This document shows, one piece after another, positions 31,547-41,170 of a DNA stretch of 64,000 nt. Positions within the stretch are counted from its first letter, which is position 1, and every line of letters starts with the position of its first letter. Position numbers and translations under genes: made by a program. The DNA lies in contig CAVRYN010000003.1 in the NCBI GenBank assembly GCA_963725505.1, positions 186,001 through 250,000 of the forward strand, in the 5' to 3' direction. A model generated the notes under the pieces. The model was not told where the DNA came from. It did no database searches and saw only the letters and a list, made by a program, of their open reading frames with translations. This DNA is from Udaeobacter sp963725505. Its GTDB lineage: Bacteria > Verrucomicrobiota > Verrucomicrobiia > Chthoniobacterales > UBA10450.

Positions 31547-33320
31547 GAATTTGTTTCTGCAAATTTACGACGTCTCCGGTGCTCAGTTCCGGAAGCTTTA
31601 TGCGGTTCTGTGCGGCGGCCAGCCGGCGCCGCAGCACGGCATGGCGAATGCCAAGCCACCATTTTTCAACCATCGTTTCTGCGGCGGGCACTTTTTGCAG
31701 GAGCCATGCTGAAACAAGCGCCTCTTCCGCGGGAGAGAGCGAGGCCATGAAAGCGCTCAGCGACGCAGGATTATCAGGGTGCAGCTCACTTTGTAGAATG
31801 CGAATGAGAATCTCCGCGTCTGGCACTTGCTCGAGAGTCTCGCGCCAATTTTGCGCGAGAAGAAAATTTCGCGCCGCCTCATCGCGCAAAGCCAGAAGGC
31901 AAAGCATCGCAATGTCGTGCCTCGGCCCTGGCACAGCCTGTGCACGCGCAGACTCTGGTGCTTCCGAGGAAGGGGTTCCGCGGGGCTTTGTCGAGAGGAG
32001 CGTTCCAAAATCTGCAGGAGAGACACCGAGCCGGGCGGACGCTTTGTTCACCACCTCCCCGCGCATCAGCGGATCGTGCACTCGCGAGACGGTCTCGGCC
32101 AATCTGCGCGCGAGCTGCATTTTCGCGCCCAGGGACCTCACGTCCGCCGATTCCATTTCGCGCTCGATCCAATAATCAAAAAAATCTTGCGCACTCGCGA
32201 CACGATTTTCGAATTTCTCTTTACCCTCTCGACGAACCAAGGAATCGGGATCTTCACCGCGCGGCAGCTCGACTACGCGCACGATCAAATTGTTTTGCAA
32301 CAATGCATCAAGAGAACGCTCGGTGGCTTTGGCACCGGCCGCGTCTGAATCGAAGCACAGAACCACTTCATCCACAAAACGCTTCAGGATTCGCGCCTGA
32401 TTCTCCGTAAACGCTGTCCCCTGTGGCGCAACCACGTTCGTGATTCCCGCTTCGAATAAGCTGATCAAATCGATCTGGCCTTCGCACACGATCGCGCAAT
32501 TGGCTTCGATCAACGCCCGTTTGGATTTGTGCAGGCCGAAGAGCACGTTGCCTTTCCGGAAAAGCGGCGTCTCGGGCGAGTTCAAATATTTCGCTGCGCC
32601 TTCTTCATTTTTCAGAAGCCGTCCGCTAAATGCGATCACTTCGCCCAGGTCGTTGTGTATTGGGAACATGATGCGCCCGCGAAAACGATCGTATGAGGTT
32701 TGAGCTTTGAGGTTCGAGGTTTGATTTTGGTCGGAGTCGGCTTCATCCTTGGTCCTGACCAGGCCGCTGGTAATGAGGTCGCGCGCATCGTAGCCTCGCG
32801 CGCGCGCCCAGCTCCCGAATGCATCCCATTCGTCCGGCGCGTAACCGAGCTGCCAGCGTTTGGCGATTTCCGCCGTGATTCCGCGCTGTTTTAGATATTT
32901 CCGCGCTGGTTCGCCAACTTCCCTCTTAACCAAATTTTCATGAAACCACTCAGCAGCTTCGGCGTGCAGCTTTAGCAACGTCCTACGCGTCTCATATTGT
33001 CGCTCTTCATCCGCAGCGCCGCGTTTCTCCACTATCGTGATCCCAGAGCGGGCGGCGAGTTTGCGCACGGCTGATGGGAAATCGACGTGCTCATAGTCCA
33101 TCACGAACCGGAAGACGCTCCCACCCACGCCGCACCCGAAGCAATGAAACGTCTGCCGACTCGGACTCACCGTGAACGAAGGCGTTTTCTCCTGATGAAA
33201 GGGGCAGAGCGCCTTGAAATTCGCTCCCGCGCGTTTCAGCGGAAAATACGAACCGATCACTTCGACAATGTCATTCGCGGCAGCGATTTGTTCGATTGTC
33301 TCCGAAGGGATGGTTCCCAT
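31488..33320 (-). CDS. dnaG: DNA primase
   Basis: The 610 residues show the N-terminal CHC2 zinc finger (CPFHQEKTPSF and HCFGCGVGG), the RNA-polymerase-like core with YDRFRGRIMFPIHN, the TOPRIM domain (VCEGQIDLISLFEAGITNVV, with CFDSDAAGAKA) and a helical C-terminal DnaB-interaction region. It synthesises RNA primers for replication. A TTTGAGG-type repeat is inserted in frame just before YDRFRGR (32694-32727), encoding NQTSNLKAQTS. It lies upstream of rpoD on the same strand and diverges from nfeD. Confidence 0.95.
   Translation of the reverse strand: MGTIPSETIEQIAAANDIVEVIGSYFPLKRAGANFKALCPFHQEKTPSFTVSPSRQTFHCFGCGVGGSVFRFVMDYEHVDFPSAVRKLAARSGITIVEKRGAADEERQYETRRTLLKLHAEAAEWFHENLVKREVGEPARKYLKQRGITAEIAKRWQLGYAPDEWDAFGSWARARGYDARDLITSGLVRTKDEADSDQNQTSNLKAQTSYDRFRGRIMFPIHNDLGEVIAFSGRLLKNEEGAAKYLNSPETPLFRKGNVLFGLHKSKRALIEANCAIVCEGQIDLISLFEAGITNVVAPQGTAFTENQARILKRFVDEVVLCFDSDAAGAKATERSLDALLQNNLIVRVVELPRGEDPDSLVRREGKEKFENRVASAQDFFDYWIEREMESADVRSLGAKMQLARRLAETVSRVHDPLMRGEVVNKASARLGVSPADFGTLLSTKPRGTPSSEAPESARAQAVPGPRHDIAMLCLLALRDEAARNFLLAQNWRETLEQVPDAEILIRILQSELHPDNPASLSAFMASLSPAEEALVSAWLLQKVPAAETMVEKWWLGIRHAVLRRRLAAAQNRIKLPELSTGDVVNLQKQILDLQEQLHELLQPAARADN
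32694..32727. repeat. TTTGAGG-type short-period repeat in frame inside dnaG
   Basis: The plus strand reads TGAGGTTTGAGCTTTGAGGT followed by TCGAGGTTTGATTTTG, a degenerate 7-9-nt repeat. It is translated on the minus strand as QNQTSNLKAQTS between DEADSD and YDRFRGR, a region where other primases have a short loop. Confidence 0.75.
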
Positions 33321-33400
33321 GCGCGCCTGATTATTTTTGCCTCGTTTGATTTCGGAAGCGATGCAAAACTTACGCAGTGCGGCACCGTTTCAAAACAGTC

Positions 33401-33470
33401 ATTGTAGGGCGTCTGTATCAGACGCCTAACCGCCAGAACATGCTGGCGTTTCACAGAAACGCCCTACAAT
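33401..33470. repeat. ATTGTAGGGCGT...ACGCCCTACAAT inverted repeat
   Basis: Left end ATTGTAGGGCGTCTGTATCA, right end (reverse complement) ATTGTAGGGCGTTTCTGTGA, with an inner GCCAGAACATGCTGGC palindrome. It lies between the divergent dnaG and nfeD starts, its right end 10 bases before the nfeD start, so it overlaps the expected nfeD leader. Confidence 0.87.
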
Positions 33471-33480
33471 TTCACCGGAT

Positions 33481-34882
33481 GTGAACACGAGACTCTTGCT
33501 CCTGGCGTTGATATGTTGTCTCTCGGCGGGGACTGCTCAGGCGCGCGATGCCATCCACAAAGGCGACGTGGTTGTCGTGCCGTTGCGAGGCGAGGTTGCG
33601 CCTTCGCTCCTGGCGTTCTTGCGGCGCGCAGTCAAAACGGCCGAAAGCAACGAAGCCTCTGCGATTATTTTCGACATGAACACTTACGGCGGCCGACTCG
33701 ATACCGCGGCCGATATCGTGAACGCGCTCAATCAAACGAAAATTCCCACTTACACCTTTATCAACACAAACGCCGGTTCTGCCGGCGCGCTGATCGCCGT
33801 TGCCACGCAACACATTTACATGTCGCCAGTGAGCGCAATTGGCGCCGCCGCTCCGATCCTCCCAACGGGTGAAGACCTTCCCGCCACCGCGAAGGAAAAG
33901 ACGGTTTCATATTGGTCTGCGCTCGTCCGTAGTTCGGCAATCAAAAACGGCCACAATCCCGACATCGCCGAGGCGTTCATGAACAAAGACAAGGAAGTGA
34001 AAATCGGCGACCGCGTCGTTCATCCCAAGGGAGCCGTCCTCACTCTGAATGCTCAGGAAGCAACTGAACGGATCAACGATAAACCGTTGCTCGCAGAAGG
34101 CATCGCCGATTCGATTGTCGATCTGACCAAGAAAGCTGGACTCAAAGCGCAACATCGTCACGATCGAGCCAACTGGGTTCGAACAGATCGCGTTTTGGAT
34201 CACTGCGCTCGCGCCTTTGCTTCTGCTAGGTGGGATCCTTGGCGCGTATTTGGAGTTCAAAATTCCCGGCGCGACATTGCCCGGAATTATCTCTGCAATT
34301 TGTTTCGCGCTCTTTTTCCTCGGGCACTACCTGGCCGGGCTCGCCGGCTGGGAAGTCGTTGCGCTCTTCATTCTCGGGATAATTCTCGTGTTGATTGAGA
34401 TTCTCTTTTTCGCGCACACCACAATCGTTTTCGGAGTGCTCGGCGTGTTTCTCATGCTCGGGTCTTTGCTCTGGACGATGGTCGATCGCTATCCGGGTCA
34501 AAACTTTTTCCCAACCGGCAAAATGCTCGCGATGCCGCTGCTTAACATGTTCATCGCAATCGTGGGATCAATCATCGTCATTGCCCTGCTCGCTCGCTAT
34601 CTGCCGCGAACGAGCATTTACCGGCGATTCGCTCTCATGGAGGCAAATCCGCCCGGTCCATCGCTGGCCGGCGTACCGCGACAATTCGCCACTGCGCTCG
34701 CGCTCACGCCCGGCACGCAAGGCACCGCAGTCACCGTTTTGCGACCGAGCGGCAAAGCGCGTTTCGCCGATCACGTCGTTGATGTCGTCACCGAAGGCGA
34801 ATTCATCGCCCCTCAAACACCAGTCACTGTCATTCAAACGGACGGAATGCGAGTCGTGGTGAAAAGCGCTGCGCAGATCTAG
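33481..34882 (+). CDS. nfeD: NfeD family membrane-bound serine protease, frameshifted
   Basis: A signal peptide (LLLLALICCLSAGTAQA) leads into a ClpP/SppA-like protease domain with the nucleophile Ser in NAGSAGALIA and a candidate general-base Lys in KEKTVSYWSAL. The first frame runs to about 34145 (TKKAGLKAQ); one base is gained or lost there and the family sequence continues in the second frame (NIVTIEPTGFEQIAFWITAL) through membrane segments to the C-terminal OB-fold NfeD domain ending at 34882. NfeD-type proteases cleave stomatin-like partners and affect membrane quality control. Start codon is GTG. The single indel may be real or an error. Confidence 0.83.
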
Positions 34883-34900
34883 CGGCCAGCTTAATTCAGT

Positions 34901-35101
34901 TTATCCACCTGCGACGACTCGGATGAATTCGATGCGGTCGCCCTCGGACAGCAGCCGCTCCTCCCACTCGTGTCGATGCACGGCGAGGCCGTTGTGCTCG
35001 ACCAAAATGGATTGTGGCGGCAATTGATAACGGTTGACTAAGTCCGCGATCGTCTTCGCTTCCCGCGCATCTACGTGGTCGCCATTGAGTGAAATCTTCA
35101 C
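34901..35101 (-). CDS. thiS: Sulfur carrier protein ThiS
   Basis: The 66-residue ubiquitin-like protein ends in the required Gly-Gly (FIRVVAGG) and has the ILVEHNGLAVHRHEWEE core. Its C-terminal glycine is adenylated and thiocarboxylated to deliver sulfur for thiazole formation. GTG at 35101 overlaps the thiH stop by four bases (GTGA), so translation is coupled. A frame extending to 35134 lies within thiH and is not used. thiG is not adjacent. Confidence 0.9.
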   Translation of the reverse strand: MKISLNGDHVDAREAKTIADLVNRYQLPPQSILVEHNGLAVHRHEWEERLLSEGDRIEFIRVVAGG

Positions 35102-36222
35102 GCTCCGCAAAGGGCCTGGTCCCAATCTTTCCAAACCGGTTCGAGGCCGCGGCGGCGAAGGACTGCGGCGATTTCGGCAGGGGAACGTTCGTCGCTAATC
35201 TCGAATTGACCGGTGGCGAGTTGGTCTTCGCCTTCCTGGTATTCGGGCGCGACGATGCGCCCGCGCACAGTGCGATGCAAATGTTCGCGGCCTTGCCGGG
35301 TATAACCGCCGGGCTCGGTGTGACTGCCGGCGCTCATCATCGTTACTCCGATTAAAGCCAGTGAATCACGCAGCGACGCGCGCTCACGCGTGCTGAGCAC
35401 GATGCCGAGCTGCGGGAAAGTAATCCGCAACGCGCAAACCAATTGCGCCAACTCGCGGTCGGTCATCGAAAAAAGCGGACGAAATCCGCCGGCAGCCGGA
35501 CGTAACCGCGGCAAACTTACTGTGATTTGCGCCTGCCAACAGTGTTTGAATAAATGTTCCAAGTGGGCGGCGAGCGCGATCGCTTCATCCTGCCAACGCG
35601 ACAGACCAACGAGCGCACCGATACCGAACCGGCGAAACCCCGCCGCGTACCCCCGCTCGGCGCAACCGAGTCGAAAATTGAAATCGCGTTTCGGTCCGGC
35701 GGTGTGCATTTCCGCATAAACACCGCGATTATACGTCTCCTGATAAACGACGAGCCCTTCCGCGCCGGCCTCGACAATCGGCACATAGTCATCCATCTCC
35801 ATCGGGCCCACCTCGATGGAAATCGACGAAAAATCCGGAGCGAGGGCCCGCACGCATTCAGCCAAGTAGTCGCGGCTCACAAATTTGGGATGCTCGCCTG
35901 CAACGAGAAGGATCTGGCGGAACCCTTGACGCGCGAGATGCTGCGCTTCGGCAATCACTTCATCCACGTCGAGCGTGACCCGAAGGATTGGATTATCCCG
36001 CGAGAAACCGCAATACCGGCAATTGTTGATGCATTCGTTAGAAAGATAGAGCGGCGCGAACAGGCGCATCGTGCGTCCGAAATTCTGAAGCGTGAGCGAA
36101 CGCGAAGTCTGCGCCATCGCTTCGATTTCCCGATCGGATTTCGGGGCGATCAGGTGCTCGAAACGTCGAACTTGCTCCGATTTCTTCAAAGCCAAATTGT
36201 CCAGGGTTTCGACGAACGACAT
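35098..36222 (-). CDS. thiH: 2-iminoacetate synthase ThiH
   Basis: Radical SAM enzyme cleaving tyrosine to dehydroglycine for the thiamin thiazole ring. The cluster motif is CINNCRYCGFS (C-x3-C-x2-C), preceded by RLFAPLYLSNE; later motifs include ISIEVGPMEMDDYVPIVEAG, EGLVVYQETY and SLPRLRPAAGGF. About 374 residues, typical of ThiH. ATG at 36222 (MSFVETLDNLALKKSE) is preferred to the GTG 45 bases upstream. It is transcribed with thiS. No TPP riboswitch was recognised in the 36223-36391 gap. Confidence 0.92.
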   Translation of the reverse strand: MSFVETLDNLALKKSEQVRRFEHLIAPKSDREIEAMAQTSRSLTLQNFGRTMRLFAPLYLSNECINNCRYCGFSRDNPILRVTLDVDEVIAEAQHLARQGFRQILLVAGEHPKFVSRDYLAECVRALAPDFSSISIEVGPMEMDDYVPIVEAGAEGLVVYQETYNRGVYAEMHTAGPKRDFNFRLGCAERGYAAGFRRFGIGALVGLSRWQDEAIALAAHLEHLFKHCWQAQITVSLPRLRPAAGGFRPLFSMTDRELAQLVCALRITFPQLGIVLSTRERASLRDSLALIGVTMMSAGSHTEPGGYTRQGREHLHRTVRGRIVAPEYQEGEDQLATGQFEISDERSPAEIAAVLRRRGLEPVWKDWDQALCGA

Positions 36223-36334
36223 CAGAATAATTTCGTGCCCAGGCCAGCGTTCGCAAACACCAATCACTACTTTGGCTTAGAAAAGCCATTAAGCCCTCCA
36301 GTGGTTCAGAGACTCCCTCTTGCCATGGGCGTAC

Positions 36335-36370
36335 AAAAAAAGCGGCGTCCGTTATTCCGGATGCCGCTGT
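36335..36370 (-). terminator. Rho-independent terminator of the outer-membrane protein gene
   Basis: On the minus strand the stem AGCGGCATCCG / CGGACGCCGCT is followed by TTTTTTTGT. It lies just downstream of the gene at 36392-37111 and upstream of thiH, isolating the two units. Confidence 0.87.
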
Positions 36371-36391
36371 AGCAAATGCTATTGCCGCTGC

Positions 36392-37111
36392 TTAGAAAGC
36401 AAAATTCACGCCGGTGCGAACCATGCCGAAGTTGTTGTTCGAACCATCCACAAAGTTCCAGCTGAAGTCACTGACCCAGCCGATATGCGGGGTAAAACGC
36501 ACTTCCAAGCCGCCGCCGACCTGGCCCATTGCGCGCGTCTCGCTGTCGGTATGACCAACCGTCTCATAAATGTCGAAGCCCTCGCCTCCTTGGGCGATGG
36601 TCCCTCCTTCGCGCTCCCACCGATTGATCGGCCTCTGGCCGCCACCAAAGATGGCGCCGCCACCGCCAAAGATATAAGGTGAAAAGCGGCTGCAGTGGAT
36701 CGGGTAACGCAGGGTCAATGTACCCAGCACGGCACCGACCACGTTGTTCTCATTGTGAAAAGTGCGCGAAAAGATTCCGTCGCTCAAATCGACAAAGACA
36801 TCTTCGCGCGCCTGTCTGGCATCGACAGCCCAGCCTTCGATTCCGACACCGAAATAACGGTGGAAGAAATATTTGAAGTCCATACCACCGCCCCAGGCGT
36901 GATCGGCCTCGAGGTAGGTGTCATCTTTCCAGTCGTTTGCGGTGAAAACATAAGTTCCCCACAGACTCACGTTAAACTCGTTATCGGCGTACCACTCCGG
37001 GCACGGAGGCGGTGCTACCTGTTTCATTTCTTTCCCCGAATAGTTCTCTCCGGCAAAAGCGACTGAAGCGATCACCCCGAACCCTAACAGGCATGACACC
37101 AATCTCTTCAT
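36392..37111 (-). CDS. Outer-membrane beta-barrel protein
   Basis: The 239 residues start with a signal peptide (MKRLVSCLLGFGVIASVAFA) and consist of alternating amphipathic beta strands (FNVSLWGTYVFTANDWKD, FGVGIEGWAVDARQ), ending in the terminal-Phe signature VRTGVNFAF typical of BAM-assembled barrels. It is probably an OmpA/OmpX-like small barrel with Gly-rich turns; no transport role can be assigned. Monocistronic, with its own terminator. Confidence 0.75.
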   Translation of the reverse strand: MKRLVSCLLGFGVIASVAFAGENYSGKEMKQVAPPPCPEWYADNEFNVSLWGTYVFTANDWKDDTYLEADHAWGGGMDFKYFFHRYFGVGIEGWAVDARQAREDVFVDLSDGIFSRTFHNENNVVGAVLGTLTLRYPIHCSRFSPYIFGGGGAIFGGGQRPINRWEREGGTIAQGGEGFDIYETVGHTDSETRAMGQVGGGLEVRFTPHIGWVSDFSWNFVDGSNNNFGMVRTGVNFAF

Positions 37112-37261
37112 TATTTCTCCCCTTGGTTAAGTTTCGTTTTTACCCTCCAAACATTTTGGAGCGGACGAGTAATAACGAATTTCGCATCCTTGTCTGGATG
37201 CCACGAGCATGAGCCGAGCCGCCAAAAATTGCAAGCTTTTTTCGCCACCTGCTGAACCAGC

Positions 37262-38836
37262 TTAAGGCTTCAGTTCCGCTCCGGTATTCGCGTCCGTAAT
37301 GAGAAACTTCTCATGGTGAAACGTCGGGTCGCCACGAAACATTAGGCGGCCTGCGTACCGGCGCTCCAGCTCCACCAGCAGTTCTTCGTCTTCCTCCTTC
37401 AGTCGCTTCAAAACGTCAGGGTTCAGGATGACCCGAATCTCGTGGATGCTATCCTGGTATTTGCGCATTACGGTGTTGAGAGTGCGGTGCAATTCCACGC
37501 TTGTGGTCATGGAGGTTTTCACAACGCCGCGACCACCGCAGTAAGGGCAATTCTGGTAAATTGTCTCGCTGAGGCTTTCCTGTGCCCGCTGGCGAGTCAT
37601 TTCCATCAGGCCGAGCTGTGAAATGGGAAGCACATGCGTCCTGGCTTTGTCGCGGGTGAGTCGCTCCTTCATCAAATTGTAAACTGCCTGCTGATCTCTA
37701 CGGCTCTTCATATCGATGAAATCGCTGATGATTAACCCCCCGATATTGCGTAACCGGAGCTGGCGGGCGATTTCATCTGCCGCCTCGAGGTTCGTCTGCG
37801 AAATCGTCTTCTCCACATCGCGCCCGCCTTTGTTGCGGCCCGTATTCACATCAATCGCTACCAGTGCTTCAGTCTCGTCGATCACAATATAGCCGCCACA
37901 CTTCAACCAAACTTGCCGGTGAAAAGCGTCGTCGATTTGTTTTTGCACGCCGTAGGTTTCGAAAATCGGCGTCGCGCTATCGTAAAAATGGACCCGATTC
38001 CGCGCGCGCCGGGAAATCTGGCCAATCATTTCGCTCATCCGCTCCGTTGATGGCCGATCATCGCAAACAACCTCGTCGATTTCTTCGGTGAGAAAATCGC
38101 GCACGGTCCGCTCAACCAGGTCAGGCTCCTCGAAGAGGCGGCAAGGGGCCGGGTTCTCACGAATGGCCTGCTCGACTTTGGCCCACTGATCGAGAAGGAA
38201 ACGCAAATCGCGCACAAAGTATCTTGCGCGCTGGCCTTCGCCTACGGTGCGAATGATCACGCCGACGCCTTCTGGCATGTCCAGCTCACGCAAAATCTTG
38301 CGTAGCCGCTCGCGTTCTTTAGGGCTCTCGATTTTTCGCGAGATACCGCTGCGATCACTGAACGGCATCAGAACGAGGTAGCGCCCGGCAAAACTGAGAT
38401 TGGTTGTCACCCTCGGCCCTTTCGTGCCGATCGGGCCCTTGGTGACCTGTACAATTACATCCGAGCCGACTGGATAAATGCTCGGTATGTCTTTTACCGT
38501 GATCCGTTTTCGAGGCCGCTTGTTGGTCCGCCGATCGATTTCTTCAATGCCGCTGTCGAGCGCAGCGGGAATCGCATCCCAAAAATGAAGGAATGCGTTT
38601 TTCTCGAAGCCGATGTCAACAAACATCGCCTTCAAGCCCATCTCGATGTTTTTGACTTTGCCCTTGTAAATGCTGCCGACGATGTTTCGCGAGCTCTTAC
38701 GCTCGACGCTGTATTCCTCGAGCCGGCCATTCTCGAGCAACGCCACGCGACACTCGAGTTTTTCTACACTGAGTATGAGCTTGTTCCCCGTTTTGCGAGA
38801 GCGAAGCCCCAAAATCTTTCTTACCTTGTCTATCAT
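37262..38836 (-). CDS. rng: Ribonuclease G/E family endoribonuclease
   Basis: The 524 residues contain an interrupted S1 domain (GSIYKGKVKNIEMGLKAMFV, DIGFEKNAFLHF), an RNase-H-like subdomain and the DNase-I-like catalytic part with VAIDVNTGRNKG (two metal Asp). The zinc-link is CPYCGGRG. The length fits RNase G rather than full RNase E, and there is no long disordered degradosome scaffold. It cleaves AU-rich single-stranded RNA in mRNA decay and rRNA maturation. It follows the mre/mrdA genes on the same strand, the conserved cell-shape cluster order. Confidence 0.92.
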   Translation of the reverse strand: MIDKVRKILGLRSRKTGNKLILSVEKLECRVALLENGRLEEYSVERKSSRNIVGSIYKGKVKNIEMGLKAMFVDIGFEKNAFLHFWDAIPAALDSGIEEIDRRTNKRPRKRITVKDIPSIYPVGSDVIVQVTKGPIGTKGPRVTTNLSFAGRYLVLMPFSDRSGISRKIESPKERERLRKILRELDMPEGVGVIIRTVGEGQRARYFVRDLRFLLDQWAKVEQAIRENPAPCRLFEEPDLVERTVRDFLTEEIDEVVCDDRPSTERMSEMIGQISRRARNRVHFYDSATPIFETYGVQKQIDDAFHRQVWLKCGGYIVIDETEALVAIDVNTGRNKGGRDVEKTISQTNLEAADEIARQLRLRNIGGLIISDFIDMKSRRDQQAVYNLMKERLTRDKARTHVLPISQLGLMEMTRQRAQESLSETIYQNCPYCGGRGVVKTSMTTSVELHRTLNTVMRKYQDSIHEIRVILNPDVLKRLKEEDEELLVELERRYAGRLMFRGDPTFHHEKFLITDANTGAELKP

Positions 38837-38908
38837 AAAATTGAAGAGGTTGAGCGATCAGAGGCGCAATCGCCGGAATATTCTGCGATAGCATTTCTGA
38901 TCGAGAGT

Positions 38909-41170
38909 TCATCGTACTCCACGCCGGCGAGCGGGCGGTGGCGTTGGCGCCGGCTGGCGGCGAATTCCAAAAAGTCGTTCGAAAAAGTTGCGAGGTTGCG
39001 ACGCGGCAACGGGAACGGCGCGCGCCACAGGAGCGGTACCTCGTCGTCTCACTTGGCCTTGAGAATCTGCTTCCGGTTCGACATCAGGCGCCGCATCCGA
39101 ACTTGCCATCTGAACTGTAGCAGTTTGCGACGAGTCGGCATTTTCTTCGTCATCGCCTCCGAGATTTCCTCCCGCATCGTGGTAACTCACGTCTTTGATC
39201 ATCTGAAATGGATTGGCCTTGTGCGCGGGTGCGAGCCAGGCGACCTGCATGTCGAACTTTCCTTCGTCGAGCGCCAAGGTGCGCTCCATAATCCGTGCAG
39301 CTATGGGCCCCGCGACGCCACCACCGTGCTCGCCACCCTGCGCCATCACTACAACGACATACTTCGGATGGTCAAATGGCGCGAAACAGGCGAACCATGC
39401 AGTCGTATCCTTATGACCCCGCACACTGGCCTGCGCGGTGCCGGTTTTCCCGGCTACGACCCAATCCTTCAAACGCGCTCTGCCGCCGGTGCCGCCGTCT
39501 TCATTAACAACCTTCCAAAAACCTTTGCGCACGAGTTCGATCTTATCAGGCGAGATTTCCTGCCGTAAATCAGATCGCACGCGTGGCGCTGGCGCTGCTG
39601 GATTGCCTTGATCATCGAGCACCGGCGAGCCGTCCTGGTGCAAAACTCTATCAACCAGGCGTGGGTAATAGCATATGCCACCATTTGCGATCGCCACGTA
39701 GGCCATTGCCAATTGCAAGGGCGAAACAAGCGTGTATCCCTGGCCAATTGAGACATTGGCGGTTTGCGCCTGCGACCATCTTTCTTGTGGATGATGGATT
39801 TGCATCCACTCCGGCCCAGGCATATTGCCGTTCTGTTCGCCGGAGAGTTGCAGGCCCGATTCCTCGCCAATGCCAAGCATCTTTCCCACGACGTCAATCG
39901 ACTGAATTCCGGCTGCATTGCCGTATTGATAGAAAAAGGAGTCGCACGAAACCTTGATCGCATCGGGCAGCCCTATTGTGCCGTGCGTATAATGTTTTTC
40001 GTTTACCCAGCATTGGAAGAAATGGTCACCGTAACTCACACCGCCACCACAGCTGTATTTCGCCCCTGCGAGATTTTTTGTGCCCCGCAGACCGGCAAGC
40101 GACGTGATGAGCTTGAATGTCGATCCTGGCGGCAATGCGCTGATCGCACGGTTGACCAATGGATCGCCCTCGTCTTTTTGCAGTGCTTTCCAATCCTTCG
40201 CTTTGATGCTGGGGATAAAAGTGTTTGGATCAAACGATGGCACAGTAGCCATCGCCAAAACGTTGCCATTGTTCGGATCGACCACCACCGCTCCGGCCCG
40301 GCTCACTGCGCGCAGCGCTTCCTCCGCAATCGCCTGAATGCGCGCGTCGATGGTCAGGAAAACGTTGGCGCCTTGTTGCGGCGGATCTTCGCGCAGCACT
40401 CCCTCGATGGTTCCCTTGGCATTCTTGCGCAAATAACGCACACCGGGTTTTCCGCGCAGATATTCGTCCATCGTTTTTTCGATGTTCGATTTTCCTTCGA
40501 CGTCCTGCTGATAGAAGGTGAACTTCCTTGCTTCCTCTTTGTCGATGTCGTCAGGCATGCCGACGTAACCAAGAAGATGCGCCGCTAGCGCGCCATAAAC
40601 ATAAGAGCGCACCGGCTTAATGGCGATATCCACGCCGGGTAATCCGACATCGTGCTCCGAAAACTTGGCCATCGTGGGAAAATCGATGTCTTTGATATAG
40701 GAAAACGGGACCTCGGTATCGTTGCGATAGTGCCGCTCCAGCTTGCCGGCGTTGTAGTCGCGCGCCAGATCAAGCTCGTTAAGACGCGGGACGATGCCAT
40801 CATTAACAATTTTAATGATGTCCGGTTCCTTTTGATCTTTCGGCATGCCGTTGATGATCGCTCGATACTCGGTCAAGGGCGGCGAACCAAAACGTTCTCG
40901 ATAACCTTTGACCATTTCCGGCAAATAAAAATCCACCTCGTAACTGGCGCGGTTTTGGACAAGGGTCACGCCGTTGCGATCTTTGATCTCGCCGCGCACT
41001 GAGGGGATGCGCACCGTGGCTTGAGAACTGCCGCGCAACTGGGAAGTCCATTCCGCGCCATGCGCCACTTGTATCCACCAAAGCTTCAGGCCGAGGGCGC
41101 CCATACCCAACAGCATGAGTAAGCCGAGAAACTGAATCCGAATACGCGAAGTCAAACGGCCTCTCTTCAT
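38909..41170 (-). CDS. mrdA: Penicillin-binding protein 2 (elongasome transpeptidase)
   Basis: D,D-transpeptidase of cell elongation. The 753 residues have an N-terminal membrane anchor (IQFLGLLMLLGMGALGLKLW), a PBP dimer domain (SVRGEIKDRNGVTLVQNRAS) and a transpeptidase domain with SxxK in PPGSTFKLIT, SxN-like SCD in KVSCDSFFYQYG and KTG in VAGKTGTAQA. The extended C-terminus is Pro/Arg-rich. ATG at 41170 overlaps the mreD stop by four bases; the frame upstream is antisense clutter within mreD. rodA, the usual partner, is not next to it. Confidence 0.93.
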   Translation of the reverse strand: MKRGRLTSRIRIQFLGLLMLLGMGALGLKLWWIQVAHGAEWTSQLRGSSQATVRIPSVRGEIKDRNGVTLVQNRASYEVDFYLPEMVKGYRERFGSPPLTEYRAIINGMPKDQKEPDIIKIVNDGIVPRLNELDLARDYNAGKLERHYRNDTEVPFSYIKDIDFPTMAKFSEHDVGLPGVDIAIKPVRSYVYGALAAHLLGYVGMPDDIDKEEARKFTFYQQDVEGKSNIEKTMDEYLRGKPGVRYLRKNAKGTIEGVLREDPPQQGANVFLTIDARIQAIAEEALRAVSRAGAVVVDPNNGNVLAMATVPSFDPNTFIPSIKAKDWKALQKDEGDPLVNRAISALPPGSTFKLITSLAGLRGTKNLAGAKYSCGGGVSYGDHFFQCWVNEKHYTHGTIGLPDAIKVSCDSFFYQYGNAAGIQSIDVVGKMLGIGEESGLQLSGEQNGNMPGPEWMQIHHPQERWSQAQTANVSIGQGYTLVSPLQLAMAYVAIANGGICYYPRLVDRVLHQDGSPVLDDQGNPAAPAPRVRSDLRQEISPDKIELVRKGFWKVVNEDGGTGGRARLKDWVVAGKTGTAQASVRGHKDTTAWFACFAPFDHPKYVVVVMAQGGEHGGGVAGPIAARIMERTLALDEGKFDMQVAWLAPAHKANPFQMIKDVSYHDAGGNLGGDDEENADSSQTATVQMASSDAAPDVEPEADSQGQVRRRGTAPVARAVPVAASQPRNFFERLFGIRRQPAPTPPPARRRGVR

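Noticed and set aside
36223..36391. TPP riboswitch upstream of thiH
   Set aside because: No CTGAGA or ACCTGATCTGG-like core was found; the hairpin present is the terminator of the neighbouring gene.
38585..39568. 327-residue plus-strand frame over rng and mrdA
   Set aside because: It spans two well-identified minus-strand genes and their gap; no motif, no ribosome binding site.
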